NCBI GenBank assembly: GCA_028280265.1
Contig: JANQMD010000003.1
Coordinates: forward strand, 40,470 to 104,469
Length of the DNA stretch: 64,000 bases
Direction of reading: 5' to 3'
Source of the DNA: Flavobacteriaceae bacterium
GTDB taxonomy: Bacteria > Bacteroidota > Bacteroidia > Flavobacteriales > Flavobacteriaceae
The notes beneath the pieces were generated by a model. It was given only the letters and a program-made list of their open reading frames with translations, was not told the DNA's origin and made no database searches. Both the position numbers and the translations under genes were made by a program. Shown here in pieces: positions 32,723 through 41,848 of this stretch; within the stretch, counting starts at the first letter, position 1; each line of letters begins with the position of its first letter.

Positions 32723-35215
32723 TTATGGAGTAGGGCTACCAAATTCTTCACCACCACCATCAAAATCTTGGCCTCCTCTTCGTTGACGACCTCTTTTCTT
32801 TTTCTGATTAAACCTGTAGATGAAATTTAAAGAGATTTGTCTCTCTCTCCATTGAAACTCGCTGTATTGTTCCGAAACACCTGGGATAGAGATCGTTTGT
32901 TGTCTTTTTCTACTATTGAAAATATCACTAACATTTAAGTTAATCGAAGCTTTCTCTTTGAATAAATCTTTACTAGCAGCGATGTTCATACTGAAAATAC
33001 CTTCTCTCCTAGATTGTGCATTACGATTAGGTCCACGATAGTTCATGTTAATTTGTACATCTGTTTTTCCTGGAAGTGATAACTTTTGATTCAATCGTAA
33101 GCTAAAAGCAGTATTTTTAAAATCAAAATTCTGAGCTACCATGGTATTAGGGTCTACATAATCACCATTTGTGCTTACGCGGAATAAGTTAAAGTCGCTA
33201 TTGATGTTCCAAAATTTAAATGGACGATAGTTTAGCGTGAACTCATATCCCAATCGATCTTGTGTCGATAAATTGATGGGAAATCTTCTTAAAATAGGAT
33301 CTCCATTATCGGTAAGCTGTCCTGTATTCTCTTGAATGAATTCCCAATTGTCATTACTTCGATTGTAATAAACAGAGGTGCTTAGGGTAACTTTTTTCCA
33401 TCGTTTTAAATAACCAATTTCAAAGGCATCAGAAATTACAGGATTGATGTCTACATTTCCACTAAAGATATTGCTCTCACTAGAACGACTAGGGAAGGGG
33501 TTTAAAAATCGTCCTCTGGGTCTTCTGATTCTTCTGTTGTAACCGATGTTCAAGCTTTCTCCATCTTTTAACTTGTATCCTATGTTTAGCGTTGGAAATA
33601 AGTTCCCATAAGATTTTTTATCTACAGTAGTTGAGGTTTGTTGCTCAATCTCTATCCCAGTATATTCATAACGAAGTCCAGCTAACAATGATATTTTATC
33701 AAATTCCTGACCATATTGAAAATAGGCAGCATTGATCAATTCTCGATAATCAAAAGAATTGTTCAAACCTGTATCGGGAATCAACGGTCCATTGTTAACG
33801 AAATCTTGTCTCTCGGCCAAAAAGAAACTGTTGAAGATATTACGATAATTTCCTCTGTATCCAAGTTCATACTGAATTTTCTCGCCTACTGGAACTACAT
33901 AATCAATTTGTAACAAAGCACGATCTTCGTTTTGCTCTTCTATCACCTGCTCCAAATCATTTAGAATGTTAGTTTGAGTATCGATCTCAGTAATGTTGTT
34001 AAGAATATCCTCTGCTTCAGTAGAATATTGTAGGTTGATTGAGAGTCTTTTTCCACTTCCGTCAAATCTATTGATATAATCCAATGTATACTGAATACGA
34101 TCTTCGTCTTCACCCTCATCTTCTGTTCTTAAGGTAGCTTCATTGAGAGCTCCAGAAATATTAAAACGATCAATAATATTGGTGTTTACATCATCATCAT
34201 TTCCTTTGTTCAATATGATGTTTCCTATGATACTTGAATTTTGATTGATGTAATACTCAGTACCAAAGCTCGTGAATAAAGATCTGCCCAGTCTCCCAAA
34301 CCTTCTTCTTTCAATCACACGATCATTTCGTGCATTTGGAGAGAAGAATCTCGAGTCGCTATATGAATTTCCAGGGTTTGCTCTGTATCTCCATCCTGTA
34401 TTGGTGAAAAAATTCCACTTCTTATTTCTCAAATTTGCATTGAAAGCAGCACCATAACGTTCTGGCGCTCCCAGATCTAGTTGGAGTGAGCCATTGAATC
34501 CAGTGATTTTGTTTTTCCTTAAGATGATATTGATAATACCTGCAGTTCCTTCCGCATCGTATCTTGCAGAGGGAGAAGTAATCACTTCTACTTTTTCGAT
34601 GGCTTCGGCAGGAATTTGTCGCAATGCATCTGCGCCATTGATGCCTACTAAAGCACTTGGGCGCCCATCAATGAGAATGGTAACATTTTCATTTCCTCTA
34701 AGACTTACAGCTCCTTCTACATCTACTTGAACAGAAGGAACGTTTCCAAGAACATCACTGGCATTTCCTCCACGAACAGAGAGATCTTTTCCAATATTGT
34801 AAATCTTTTTATCGAGGCGAATGTCTACGGTTGTCTTCTCGGCTATAATGACAACTTCATCCAATGTTTTTGAATCTTCTGATAATTTGATAATACCAAA
34901 ATTCATGGATTTATCGATAACCTTTCCTTTTTGAGTAACCGTTTTAAAAGAGATGTACTCAAAGTTTACGTCATAGGTTCCTTTGGGGGTTTTGATACTA
35001 AAATTTCCTTTCTCATCAGTAATACCACCGCTAACACCCTGTGTCTTCAGATTTTTTAATACGATGGTTGCATATTCAAGAGGTTGGTTGGTTTTTTGAT
35101 CAACAATTTGGCCAGATATAGTTACCTGTGGAGCTTTGGCTCTTTTCTGACCTTGCGCTATTATAGTACCAATTGATAGTAAAAAAACAGCAAGGAAAAC
35201 AGTTGGTTTATTCAT
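32723..35215 (-). CDS. TonB-dependent receptor-type outer-membrane protein (CarboxypepD_reg-like + OMP_b-brl_3)
   Basis: 830 aa from ATG 35215 (a GTG at 35236 is upstream but the signal peptide begins at MNKPTVFLAVFLLSIGTIIAQ). Residues ~30-115 form a CarboxypepD_reg-like beta domain, ~120-220 a plug domain (LGNVPSVQVDVEGAVSLRGN, VEVITSPSARYDAEG), and the rest a 22-strand-type barrel with a low-complexity Arg/Gly tail (QKKKRGRQRRGGQDF). It belongs to the OMP_b-brl_3 group without a SusD partner, so the substrate cannot be named. Confidence 0.88.
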   Translation of the reverse strand: MNKPTVFLAVFLLSIGTIIAQGQKRAKAPQVTISGQIVDQKTNQPLEYATIVLKNLKTQGVSGGITDEKGNFSIKTPKGTYDVNFEYISFKTVTQKGKVIDKSMNFGIIKLSEDSKTLDEVVIIAEKTTVDIRLDKKIYNIGKDLSVRGGNASDVLGNVPSVQVDVEGAVSLRGNENVTILIDGRPSALVGINGADALRQIPAEAIEKVEVITSPSARYDAEGTAGIINIILRKNKITGFNGSLQLDLGAPERYGAAFNANLRNKKWNFFTNTGWRYRANPGNSYSDSRFFSPNARNDRVIERRRFGRLGRSLFTSFGTEYYINQNSSIIGNIILNKGNDDDVNTNIIDRFNISGALNEATLRTEDEGEDEDRIQYTLDYINRFDGSGKRLSINLQYSTEAEDILNNITEIDTQTNILNDLEQVIEEQNEDRALLQIDYVVPVGEKIQYELGYRGNYRNIFNSFFLAERQDFVNNGPLIPDTGLNNSFDYRELINAAYFQYGQEFDKISLLAGLRYEYTGIEIEQQTSTTVDKKSYGNLFPTLNIGYKLKDGESLNIGYNRRIRRPRGRFLNPFPSRSSESNIFSGNVDINPVISDAFEIGYLKRWKKVTLSTSVYYNRSNDNWEFIQENTGQLTDNGDPILRRFPINLSTQDRLGYEFTLNYRPFKFWNINSDFNLFRVSTNGDYVDPNTMVAQNFDFKNTAFSLRLNQKLSLPGKTDVQINMNYRGPNRNAQSRREGIFSMNIAASKDLFKEKASINLNVSDIFNSRKRQQTISIPGVSEQYSEFQWRERQISLNFIYRFNQKKKRGRQRRGGQDFDGGGEEFGSPTP

Positions 35216-35315
35216 TTTGAATCGATAGTTTTTCACTTCGACTGCAAATTTCCAACTAAGTTTAATGTCTCTTTGTTAATATTGTGTTAAACAAAAAACA
35301 ATGCGATTGAACCCA

Positions 35316-35657
35316 TTAAAGTATGCTGTGAATAATTTCTGGAGGTCTGCCTACAACAGCTTTGGTACCATTTAAAACAATAGGTCGTTCTATGAGTTTT
35401 GGGAAGGAAATCATAGCATTTATAATTTCATCATCCGTCATTTCTTTTCCTTTGAAATTTTCTTTCCAGACAGCTTCATTTTTTCGAATTAAGTCCATTG
35501 GTTTAATCCCTAAAGTTTCTATAACTGAAGTAAGTTCTTCTTTTGAAGAAACCTCTTTGAGGTATTCTCTAATTTCAAAGTCTTTTCCTGATGCTTCTAA
35601 AATTTGTAATCCCTCACGAGATTTTCTACATCTTGGATTGTGATATATTTTGATCAT
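35316..35657 (-). CDS. arsC: Arsenate reductase (ArsC, glutaredoxin type)
   Basis: 113 aa with a thioredoxin-fold ArsC/Spx pattern: HNPRCRKSRE with the single active Cys10, the central KEELTSVIETLGIKPMDLIRKNE helix region, and ERPIVLNGTKAVVGRPPE carrying the arginine that stabilises the intermediate. It would reduce arsenate with glutathione or glutaredoxin-type thiols; the family also contains YffB-like members without arsenate activity. No ars transporter nearby, so the physiological role is uncertain. Confidence 0.85.
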   Translation of the reverse strand: MIKIYHNPRCRKSREGLQILEASGKDFEIREYLKEVSSKEELTSVIETLGIKPMDLIRKNEAVWKENFKGKEMTDDEIINAMISFPKLIERPIVLNGTKAVVGRPPEIIHSIL

Positions 35658-35675
35658 CTGGATTTTTTATTTATC

Positions 35676-35771
35676 AGCAGTACCAAAAGGTTTAATATCC
35701 TGAGGCTTGCCTCGGGATTAACATTTAATCTTCTGTCAATGCATCATGTTCTTGCACCGATGTAGTTTACT
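35676..35771 (-). repeat. Dispersed ~96-bp element, copy 2
   Basis: Homologous to 15891-15985. On the minus strand it begins over the secA stop codon and contains an imperfect CCCGAGGC/GCCTCAGG hairpin near 35700-35718 where copy 1 has only GGCAAGC. Confidence 0.7.
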
Positions 35772-38700
35772 TCAATACCCATTCTCCTTTTTCTATCAGA
35801 GGAATAGCTTGCTTAAATTTCACGACCTTTTCTTCTCCACTCATCACATTCTTAATGGTCACTCTTTCATTACGTCCAATCTTAGGTTGTTCTCTAACAA
35901 CGGTCTCTACAGGAGCTTGCTGCTGCTGACGAGATTGACTAATTGCTTGTTCAGTTGTATTTTGAACTTCAGCTTTGCTCAAATTTAGTTTTTCTCTGGT
36001 GCGTTGCTTTTCCTCAGAGATTTGTTGATTTGCCTGATTAGGAAGTTCTCCCTTGAATAAGAAAGATAATACTTCTGTATTTATTTTGTTAATTGTTATT
36101 TTAAATAACTCAAAGGCCTCAAACTTATAGATTAATAAAGGGTCTTTTTGTTCGTGAGCGGCATTTTGTACAGAAGTTTTTAGATCATCCATTTGGCGTA
36201 AATGATCCTTCCAATTTTCATCTATAATACCAAGTGTTACATTCTTTTCAAAATCTGTTGCTAAAGATCTTCCTTGTGTTTCGTATGCTTCTTTTAAATC
36301 TGTGGGAATTTCTAAGACTTTTACACCGTCGGTAAAAGGAACTACAATTCTTTTGTATCGGTCGCCCTCATTTTCGTATACATTTTTAATAACAGGGTAG
36401 GTAAGGGCCGCATTACGCTCAATTTTCTGTTTGTAATTGTCGGTGATAATTTGATTCAATTCGTTGATTAACTCTTGCTCGTCTTTCGCTTCAAATTCCT
36501 CTTCGGAGAAAGGTGAAGTCATAGAAGTAAGTCGAATAAGTTCAAATTCAAAATTCTGAAAGTCTTTTGCTTGTTTATTTGAGCTAACGATAGCTTGACA
36601 GGTGTCATAAATCATATTTGCAATGTCAATTTGCAAGCGATTCCCATCTAGTGCGTGCTTTCTTCGTTTGTATACAAACTCACGCTGAGAGTTCATAATA
36701 TCATCGTATTCAAGAAGTCGTTTACGAATACCAAAGTTGTTTTCTTCTACTTTTTTCTGTGCTCTTTCTATGGATTTTGTAATCATAGAGTGTTGGATGA
36801 CTTCCCCTTCTTTTAGTCCCATTCGGTCCATCATTCTAGCAATTCTATCAGAACCGAACAAACGCATCAAGTTGTCGTCCAAAGCAACATAGAACTGAGA
36901 AGAACCCACATCTCCTTGACGACCGGCTCTACCTCTCAGCTGCCTATCTACGCGGCGAGAATCGTGTCGTTCTGTACCGATAATTGCCAAACCGCCTGCT
37001 GCTTTTACTTCATCAGACAGTTTAATATCTGTACCACGACCAGCCATGTTTGTTGCAATGGTAACCACACCAGGTTTTCCTGCCTCTGCCACAACATCTG
37101 CTTCTTTTTTATGAAGCTTAGCATTCAAAATATTGTGGTCAATTTTACGCATTTTGAGCATTCTTCCCAATAATTCCGAAATCTCCACAGATGTAGTACC
37201 TACTAAAACAGGTCTGCCTTGAGCAACAAGTTCCACAATGTCGTCGATGACTGCATTGTACTTCTCACGAGTTGTTTTGTAAACCAAATCTTCCTTATCG
37301 TCTCTGGCAATAGGTTTGTTTGTTGGAATCTCTACAACATCTAATTTGTAGATTTCCCAGAATTCTCCAGCCTCAGTAATGGCGGTACCTGTCATTCCAG
37401 AAAGCTTTCTGTACATTCTGAAGTAGTTCTGCAATGTGACAGTCGCAAAAGTTTGCGTAGCATCTTCGATTTTTACATTCTCTTTTGCTTCTATGGCTTG
37501 ATGCAATCCATCTGAATAACGGCGACCATCCATGATACGACCTGTTTGCTCATCAACGATCAAAACTTTGTTGTCAATTACTACATATTCAACATCTTTT
37601 TCAAAAAGGCTGTATGCTTTTAAAAGCTGATTCATGGTGTGAATTCGTTCACTTTTAATGCTGTAGTCTTTGTACAATCTTTCTTTTAAATCTGCTTTCT
37701 TTTCAGGAGTTTCCTCCCCATCGTCAATCTCACCGATTTTCACTCCTAAGTCAGGCAAAACAAAAAATCCTTCATCACTGGTTTTAGAAGATAAGTGCGC
37801 AATTCCTTTATCGGTAAGATCAATAGAATTGTTTTTCTCTTCAATGACATACCAAAGTTCTGCATCGATTTCTGGCATTAACTTATTGTTGTCTGCCATG
37901 TATGTATTTTCTGTCTTCTGAAGTAATTGCTTGATTCCCTCTTGAGACAAGTATTTAATCAATGCTTTGTTTTTAGGAATTCCTCTGTAAACTCTTAACA
38001 GTAAAAAACCACCTTCTTTGGTGTTTCCATCAGAGATCAATTTTTTTGCTTCTGCTAAGACACCTACTAGATATTTGTTTTGTAGCCCTACAATATCAGA
38101 AACCATAGGCTTTAATTCGTTGAACTCATGTCTGTCTCCTTGAGGAATTGGACCAGAAATAATCAATGGAGTTCGAGCATCATCAATCAATACGGAGTCT
38201 ACCTCATCAATAATGGCATAATTGGGAGCTCTCTGAACTAAATCTTCTTTAGAGCTGGCCATATTGTCTCTTAGATAGTCGAATCCAAACTCGTTGTTGG
38301 TACCATAAGTAATATCGGCATTGTACGCTTTTCTTCTTGCTTCAGAATTCGGTTCGTGGTAATCGATACAATCCGTACTCAAACCATGGAATTCAAAAAT
38401 CGGTCCCATCCAAGCCTTGTCTCTTTTTGCCAAGTAGTCATTTACCGTAACCACATGAACACCATTACCCGTTAGGGCATTCAAATAAACAGGAAGTGTA
38501 GAAACGAGAGTTTTTCCTTCTCCAGTCATCATTTCAGCAATCTTTCCTTGATGCAACACGCTACCCCCAATTAACTGAACATCGTAATGAATCATATCCC
38601 ATGTTACGGGTTTGCCAGCGGCATCCCATGAGTTTTCCCAATAGGCTTTGTCACCTTCAAGGGAAATGTGTTCTCTTATTCCAGAAAGTTCTCTGTCGAA

Positions 38701-39102
38701 TGGAGTAGCTGTCACTTCGATTTCTTCATGCTCTACAAAGCGTTTGGCAGTTTCTTTAATCAATGCAAAAGCCTCAGGCATGATGTCATTTAGAATCACC
38801 TCAGAAGCCTCGTAAGCATCGTCTTTTATTTTATCAATTTCAGCATAGATGTCTTCTTGTCTTTCAATATCAGCTTCCGATGCTTCTTTTTCAAGTTGCT
38901 CTATTTGATCGTTGAAAGATTGAGTAGCCTCAGCAATCTTATTTTTGAATTCTAGTGTTTTCTCTCTCAAACCATCGTTTGAAAGAGATGTCATAGCTGA
39001 TTCGTAAGATTTCACCTTTTCAACTACTGGTTGTAATATTTTCAGATCTTTTTGTTGTTTGTCTCCAACAAATAATTTAATAACGGAATTTAAAATACTC
39101 AT
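35767..39102 (-). CDS. secA: Preprotein translocase ATPase SecA
   Basis: 1111 aa, the long form usual in Bacteroidota, where an insertion of ~100-150 residues splits NBD1 ([21 protein letters not shown] region, ~375-440). Walker A ([10 protein letters not shown]), [12 protein letters not shown], and the late [14 protein letters not shown] and [21 protein letters not shown] motifs are intact. The C-terminus ends in GEWVLK without the Cys-rich zinc/SecB-binding tail found in proteobacterial SecA. It drives post-translational export across the inner membrane together with SecYEG. Confidence 0.98.
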   Translation of the reverse strand: MSILNSVIKLFVGDKQQKDLKILQPVVEKVKSYESAMTSLSNDGLREKTLEFKNKIAEATQSFNDQIEQLEKEASEADIERQEDIYAEIDKIKDDAYEASEVILNDIMPEAFALIKETAKRFVEHEEIEVTATPFDRELSGIREHISLEGDKAYWENSWDAAGKPVTWDMIHYDVQLIGGSVLHQGKIAEMMTGEGKTLVSTLPVYLNALTGNGVHVVTVNDYLAKRDKAWMGPIFEFHGLSTDCIDYHEPNSEARRKAYNADITYGTNNEFGFDYLRDNMASSKEDLVQRAPNYAIIDEVDSVLIDDARTPLIISGPIPQGDRHEFNELKPMVSDIVGLQNKYLVGVLAEAKKLISDGNTKEGGFLLLRVYRGIPKNKALIKYLSQEGIKQLLQKTENTYMADNNKLMPEIDAELWYVIEEKNNSIDLTDKGIAHLSSKTSDEGFFVLPDLGVKIGEIDDGEETPEKKADLKERLYKDYSIKSERIHTMNQLLKAYSLFEKDVEYVVIDNKVLIVDEQTGRIMDGRRYSDGLHQAIEAKENVKIEDATQTFATVTLQNYFRMYRKLSGMTGTAITEAGEFWEIYKLDVVEIPTNKPIARDDKEDLVYKTTREKYNAVIDDIVELVAQGRPVLVGTTSVEISELLGRMLKMRKIDHNILNAKLHKKEADVVAEAGKPGVVTIATNMAGRGTDIKLSDEVKAAGGLAIIGTERHDSRRVDRQLRGRAGRQGDVGSSQFYVALDDNLMRLFGSDRIARMMDRMGLKEGEVIQHSMITKSIERAQKKVEENNFGIRKRLLEYDDIMNSQREFVYKRRKHALDGNRLQIDIANMIYDTCQAIVSSNKQAKDFQNFEFELIRLTSMTSPFSEEEFEAKDEQELINELNQIITDNYKQKIERNAALTYPVIKNVYENEGDRYKRIVVPFTDGVKVLEIPTDLKEAYETQGRSLATDFEKNVTLGIIDENWKDHLRQMDDLKTSVQNAAHEQKDPLLIYKFEAFELFKITINKINTEVLSFLFKGELPNQANQQISEEKQRTREKLNLSKAEVQNTTEQAISQSRQQQQAPVETVVREQPKIGRNERVTIKNVMSGEEKVVKFKQAIPLIEKGEWVLK

Positions 39103-39166
39103 TCTTCGTTGTCTGTTTATGTATCCCTAATTTTCTTAAATTAAGGGTTTAAAAGTAAGCAAAAAA

Positions 39167-39186
39167 AAAGCCTCTTATGAGACTTT
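39167..39186 (-). terminator. Terminator of the DUF2795 gene
   Basis: AAAGCCTC (39167-39174) with GAGACTTT (39179-39186), one internal mismatch, then nine T on the minus strand. Confidence 0.7.
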
Positions 39187-39206
39187 GTTAGTTTGTTTTT
39201 TATGTT

Positions 39207-39428
39207 TTAATATTCATCTTCGTTCCAGAGATAATCCTCTTCTGTAGGATAATCTGGCCATATTTCTACAATAGAATCGTAAGCATCGCCTTCATCTTCA
39301 ATTTCTTGTAAGTTTTCCGCTACTTCTAGAGGAGCACCTGTTCTAATGGCGTAATCTATTAATTCGTCTTTTGTAGCAGGCCAAGGAGCGTCGGCTAAAT
39401 AAGATGCAAGTTCTAATGTCCAATACAT
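39207..39428 (-). CDS. DUF2795 family small protein
   Basis: 73 aa, acidic and helical. LELASYLADAPWPATKDELIDYAIRTGAP is the DUF2795 motif; the second half is acidic (EIEDEGDAYDSIVEIWPDYPTEEDY). Commonly found next to secA in flavobacteria. No membrane segment; function unknown. Confidence 0.88.
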   Translation of the reverse strand: MYWTLELASYLADAPWPATKDELIDYAIRTGAPLEVAENLQEIEDEGDAYDSIVEIWPDYPTEEDYLWNEDEY

Positions 39429-39517
39429 TTCTTATGAATTTAATTTTTTGCAAAAATAAATTTTTTACCTAAAAAGTCAAGTTTTTTAGAATTTTTAATC
39501 AATAAAAAAAGAACTTA

Positions 39518-40090
39518 TTAATATTTTTCAGGAATCCACTTAACTTCCTGAGCTGACAAATCTTGTGTCAACTTCCGTGCCAGCACGAAAAGATAGTCAG
39601 ATAGTCGGTTTAAATATTTTAAAACATCAGGATTCAGTGTTTCTTGTTCATCTAATGACACTACCAAACGTTCAGCTCTTCTACAAACGCACCTTGCAAT
39701 ATGACAGAATGACACTGTTGTATGCCCCCCTGGTAACACAAAATGTGTCATCTGGGGTAAACTTTTGTTCATATAGTCAATTTCGTCTTCTAGAAATTTT
39801 ATAGAATTGCTATTTATTTTGGGAATGTTCAATCGTTCTTTACCGCTTTTTAAAGCTTCCTTCTCAGGTGGTGTCGCCAACATAGCACCGAGTGTGAATA
39901 AATCATTTTGAATTTTGATCAAAGCATTTTTTAGACCATCGTGAATCTTTTGATCTTTGATAAGACCGATGTAGGAATTCAATTCATCGGTTGTTCCGTA
40001 AGACTCAATTCTCAAATGATGTTTTGGAACTCTCGATCCTCCAAAGAGTGCTGTGGTTCCCTTATCGCCAGTTTTTGTATATATTTTCAT
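39518..40090 (-). CDS. Cob(I)alamin adenosyltransferase, PduO type
   Basis: 190 aa. It transfers the adenosyl group of ATP to cob(I)alamin, making adenosylcobalamin. KIYTKTGDKGTTALFGG (ATP-binding start), RIESYGTTDELNSYIGLI and the late CHIARCVCRRAERL/YLNRLSDYLFVLAR helix bundle are diagnostic. In an organism without the full cobalamin pathway it would activate salvaged vitamin for enzymes such as methylmalonyl-CoA mutase; those are not in the window. Confidence 0.95.
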   Translation of the reverse strand: MKIYTKTGDKGTTALFGGSRVPKHHLRIESYGTTDELNSYIGLIKDQKIHDGLKNALIKIQNDLFTLGAMLATPPEKEALKSGKERLNIPKINSNSIKFLEDEIDYMNKSLPQMTHFVLPGGHTTVSFCHIARCVCRRAERLVVSLDEQETLNPDVLKYLNRLSDYLFVLARKLTQDLSAQEVKWIPEKY

Positions 40091-40198
40091 TTAATTCAAT
40101 AATTTAATAAGTCAATGATTGAATGATTTAATAATTTTAGTTTTCAGCTTCAGTGTTCGGGTAACTTCCTGTGAAGTTCTGCAAGCAAAAATACGGCT

Positions 40199-40966
40199 TT
40201 AGACTCTTATGATAAAATGTTCTTTCGCTTGCTCTTTTCTAAAGAATACCAATCCCCATTGGAAAGTATCTATGGTCACACTAACTTTAGGATTGGCTTT
40301 AATTACTTCCCAAGCTTCTTCCATTTGTTTGTCCCAGTGAATATCATCAAAAATAAAAACAGATTCGTTGTGAACAGCTTCTAAACATTGGTAAAAATAG
40401 GCCAGCGTTGCTTCTTTTGTGTGATTTCCATCAAAAACAACAAGGTCGTAGCTTTTATTTTGGGTTTGTTCTGACAAGACTTTTTCAAATTGATCATTGA
40501 TTAATGTAATATTAGACAAGTCATATTTTTTGAACATTTCTTCTGCTATTTTAGAAGTTTCAGTGCAACCCTCAATGGTGATGATTTTTGCCTTGGGGTT
40601 TGCAATGTAGATAGCAGCTGTGCCCAACCCTAAAGAAGTACCAATCTCTAACACATTTTCAATCTGAAAATACCGTACTATTTTGAATAGTAATTTTGCT
40701 CTTTTTCTGCTAATTCCAGCATACTTTGCAATGTCGTTTACCTTGCGTTTATTCGTTTTGAACTTTTTTGACCCTGCTCCAAAATCGTTTACAACGATGT
40801 AGGAATTGTTTGTTTTTAAATCGTTTCTAAAGTCATTGTAGAGAGAAAATGTTGAAGATAATTTTCTATTGTAGAAACACTCTGTCACTAAACTGAAGAC
40901 AAATGGAGAGTGGATTCCATGATGATTTGTAGAAGCAAAAAGAAATTGAAAATAGGATAAAAGCAA
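40199..40966 (-). CDS. Class I SAM-dependent methyltransferase
   Basis: 255 aa. The SAM site is LEIGTSLGLGTAAI, followed by the ITIEGC ribose loop and DLVVFDGNHT with FIFDDIHW, the pattern of O-methyltransferase-like Rossmann proteins. The N-terminal ~90 residues (HHGIHSPFVFSLVTECFYNR) are specific to a Bacteroidota subgroup. The only usable start is TTG at 40966, and no in-frame ATG precedes the domain. Divergent from the polysaccharide export gene. The substrate is unknown. Confidence 0.85.
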   Translation of the reverse strand: MLLSYFQFLFASTNHHGIHSPFVFSLVTECFYNRKLSSTFSLYNDFRNDLKTNNSYIVVNDFGAGSKKFKTNKRKVNDIAKYAGISRKRAKLLFKIVRYFQIENVLEIGTSLGLGTAAIYIANPKAKIITIEGCTETSKIAEEMFKKYDLSNITLINDQFEKVLSEQTQNKSYDLVVFDGNHTKEATLAYFYQCLEAVHNESVFIFDDIHWDKQMEEAWEVIKANPKVSVTIDTFQWGLVFFRKEQAKEHFIIRV

Positions 40967-41004
40967 ACGTCTTTATTTTATACAAGGCGAAATTAATAGA
41001 AAAA

Positions 41005-41036
41005 TTGCTCGTTTACGCTTATAAAAATTATATTTG
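41005..41036 (+). promoter_or_regulatory. Promoter of the exopolysaccharide export/kinase pair
   Basis: TTG at 41005-41007, 21 bases, then TATATTTG at 41029-41036; 29 bases to the ATG at 41066. A good match to TTG/TAnnTTTG. Confidence 0.55.
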
Positions 41037-41065
41037 TGATTCATACTTATAATTTTAGTATACCT

Positions 41066-41845
41066 ATGAGAAATTTATTTTTCTTATTGTTTTTGCTTGG
41101 TTTTCTCAGTTCATGTGTTCCAAATAAAAACTTAATTTACCTGCAAGGAAAACCTGTGCCAAGCGATAAAATTAAGAAGATTAACAACACTCCTTACAGA
41201 CTTCAAGTAGATGATGTTTTAGTGATCGATATAAAATCAACCAATCCTGATTTGGTTGCATTATTCAAAAAAACAGATATAGCAGGAAATGGGGGGCAGA
41301 ATCAAGCAGGAGGTTATTTCTTTGGTTATTCTGTAGACAGGCATGGGAATATCAGAGTACCAAAAATAGGTGAAGTAAACGTTTTAGGTTATACAGAGAG
41401 AGAGGTCAGAGAAAAAATTGAGAGTAAAATTTCCGAGTATTTTACTGAGGATACGAACTTTTTTGTAACGGTCAAGCTTGACGGAATTCGCTATACGGTG
41501 ATGGGAGAAGTAGCCAGCCCAGGACCAAAAGTATTGTATCAGAATAGAATTAGTATCATAGAAGCTATTACCAATGCTGGAGACATTACACTTGTTGGAA
41601 ACAGGAAGAATGTACAAGTCCTACGTTTTACACCTACTGGAACTGAAAAGTACGAAATTGACTTAACCAAAATTGATGCAATCGACTCTGAAGTATTTTA
41701 CATAAAGCCCAATGACTACATCAATGTGATGCCTTTGAAGCAAAAGTCGTGGGGTACAGGTACGACAGGACTCCAGACTTTAACAACAATTGTTTCTGTT
41801 TTTACATTAGTTACATCTACAATATTGATTGTGAGAGGTTTATAA
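41066..41845 (+). CDS. Polysaccharide export lipoprotein (Wza-like)
   Basis: 259 aa from ATG 41066; an upstream GTG at 41036 overlaps the promoter. Lipoprotein signal (LLFLLGFLSSC). Poly_export domain (RLQVDDVLVIDIKSTNPD), then a SLBB domain (IRYTVMGEVASPGPKVL...ITNAGDITLVGNRKNVQVLR) and a C-terminal membrane helix (VSVFTLVTSTILIVRGL). It forms the outer-membrane export channel for capsular or exopolysaccharide. Three bases before the kinase gene. Confidence 0.93.
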   Translation: MRNLFFLLFLLGFLSSCVPNKNLIYLQGKPVPSDKIKKINNTPYRLQVDDVLVIDIKSTNPDLVALFKKTDIAGNGGQNQAGGYFFGYSVDRHGNIRVPKIGEVNVLGYTEREVREKIESKISEYFTEDTNFFVTVKLDGIRYTVMGEVASPGPKVLYQNRISIIEAITNAGDITLVGNRKNVQVLRFTPTGTEKYEIDLTKIDAIDSEVFYIKPNDYINVMPLKQKSWGTGTTGLQTLTTIVSVFTLVTSTILIVRGL

Positions 41846-41848
41846 ATT

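Noticed and set aside
35667..35771. Coding extension of secA into the dispersed element
   Set aside because: A stop codon (TAA) begins the element in the secA frame; a readable peptide after it (TTSVQEHDALT) has no start and ends after a few codons.
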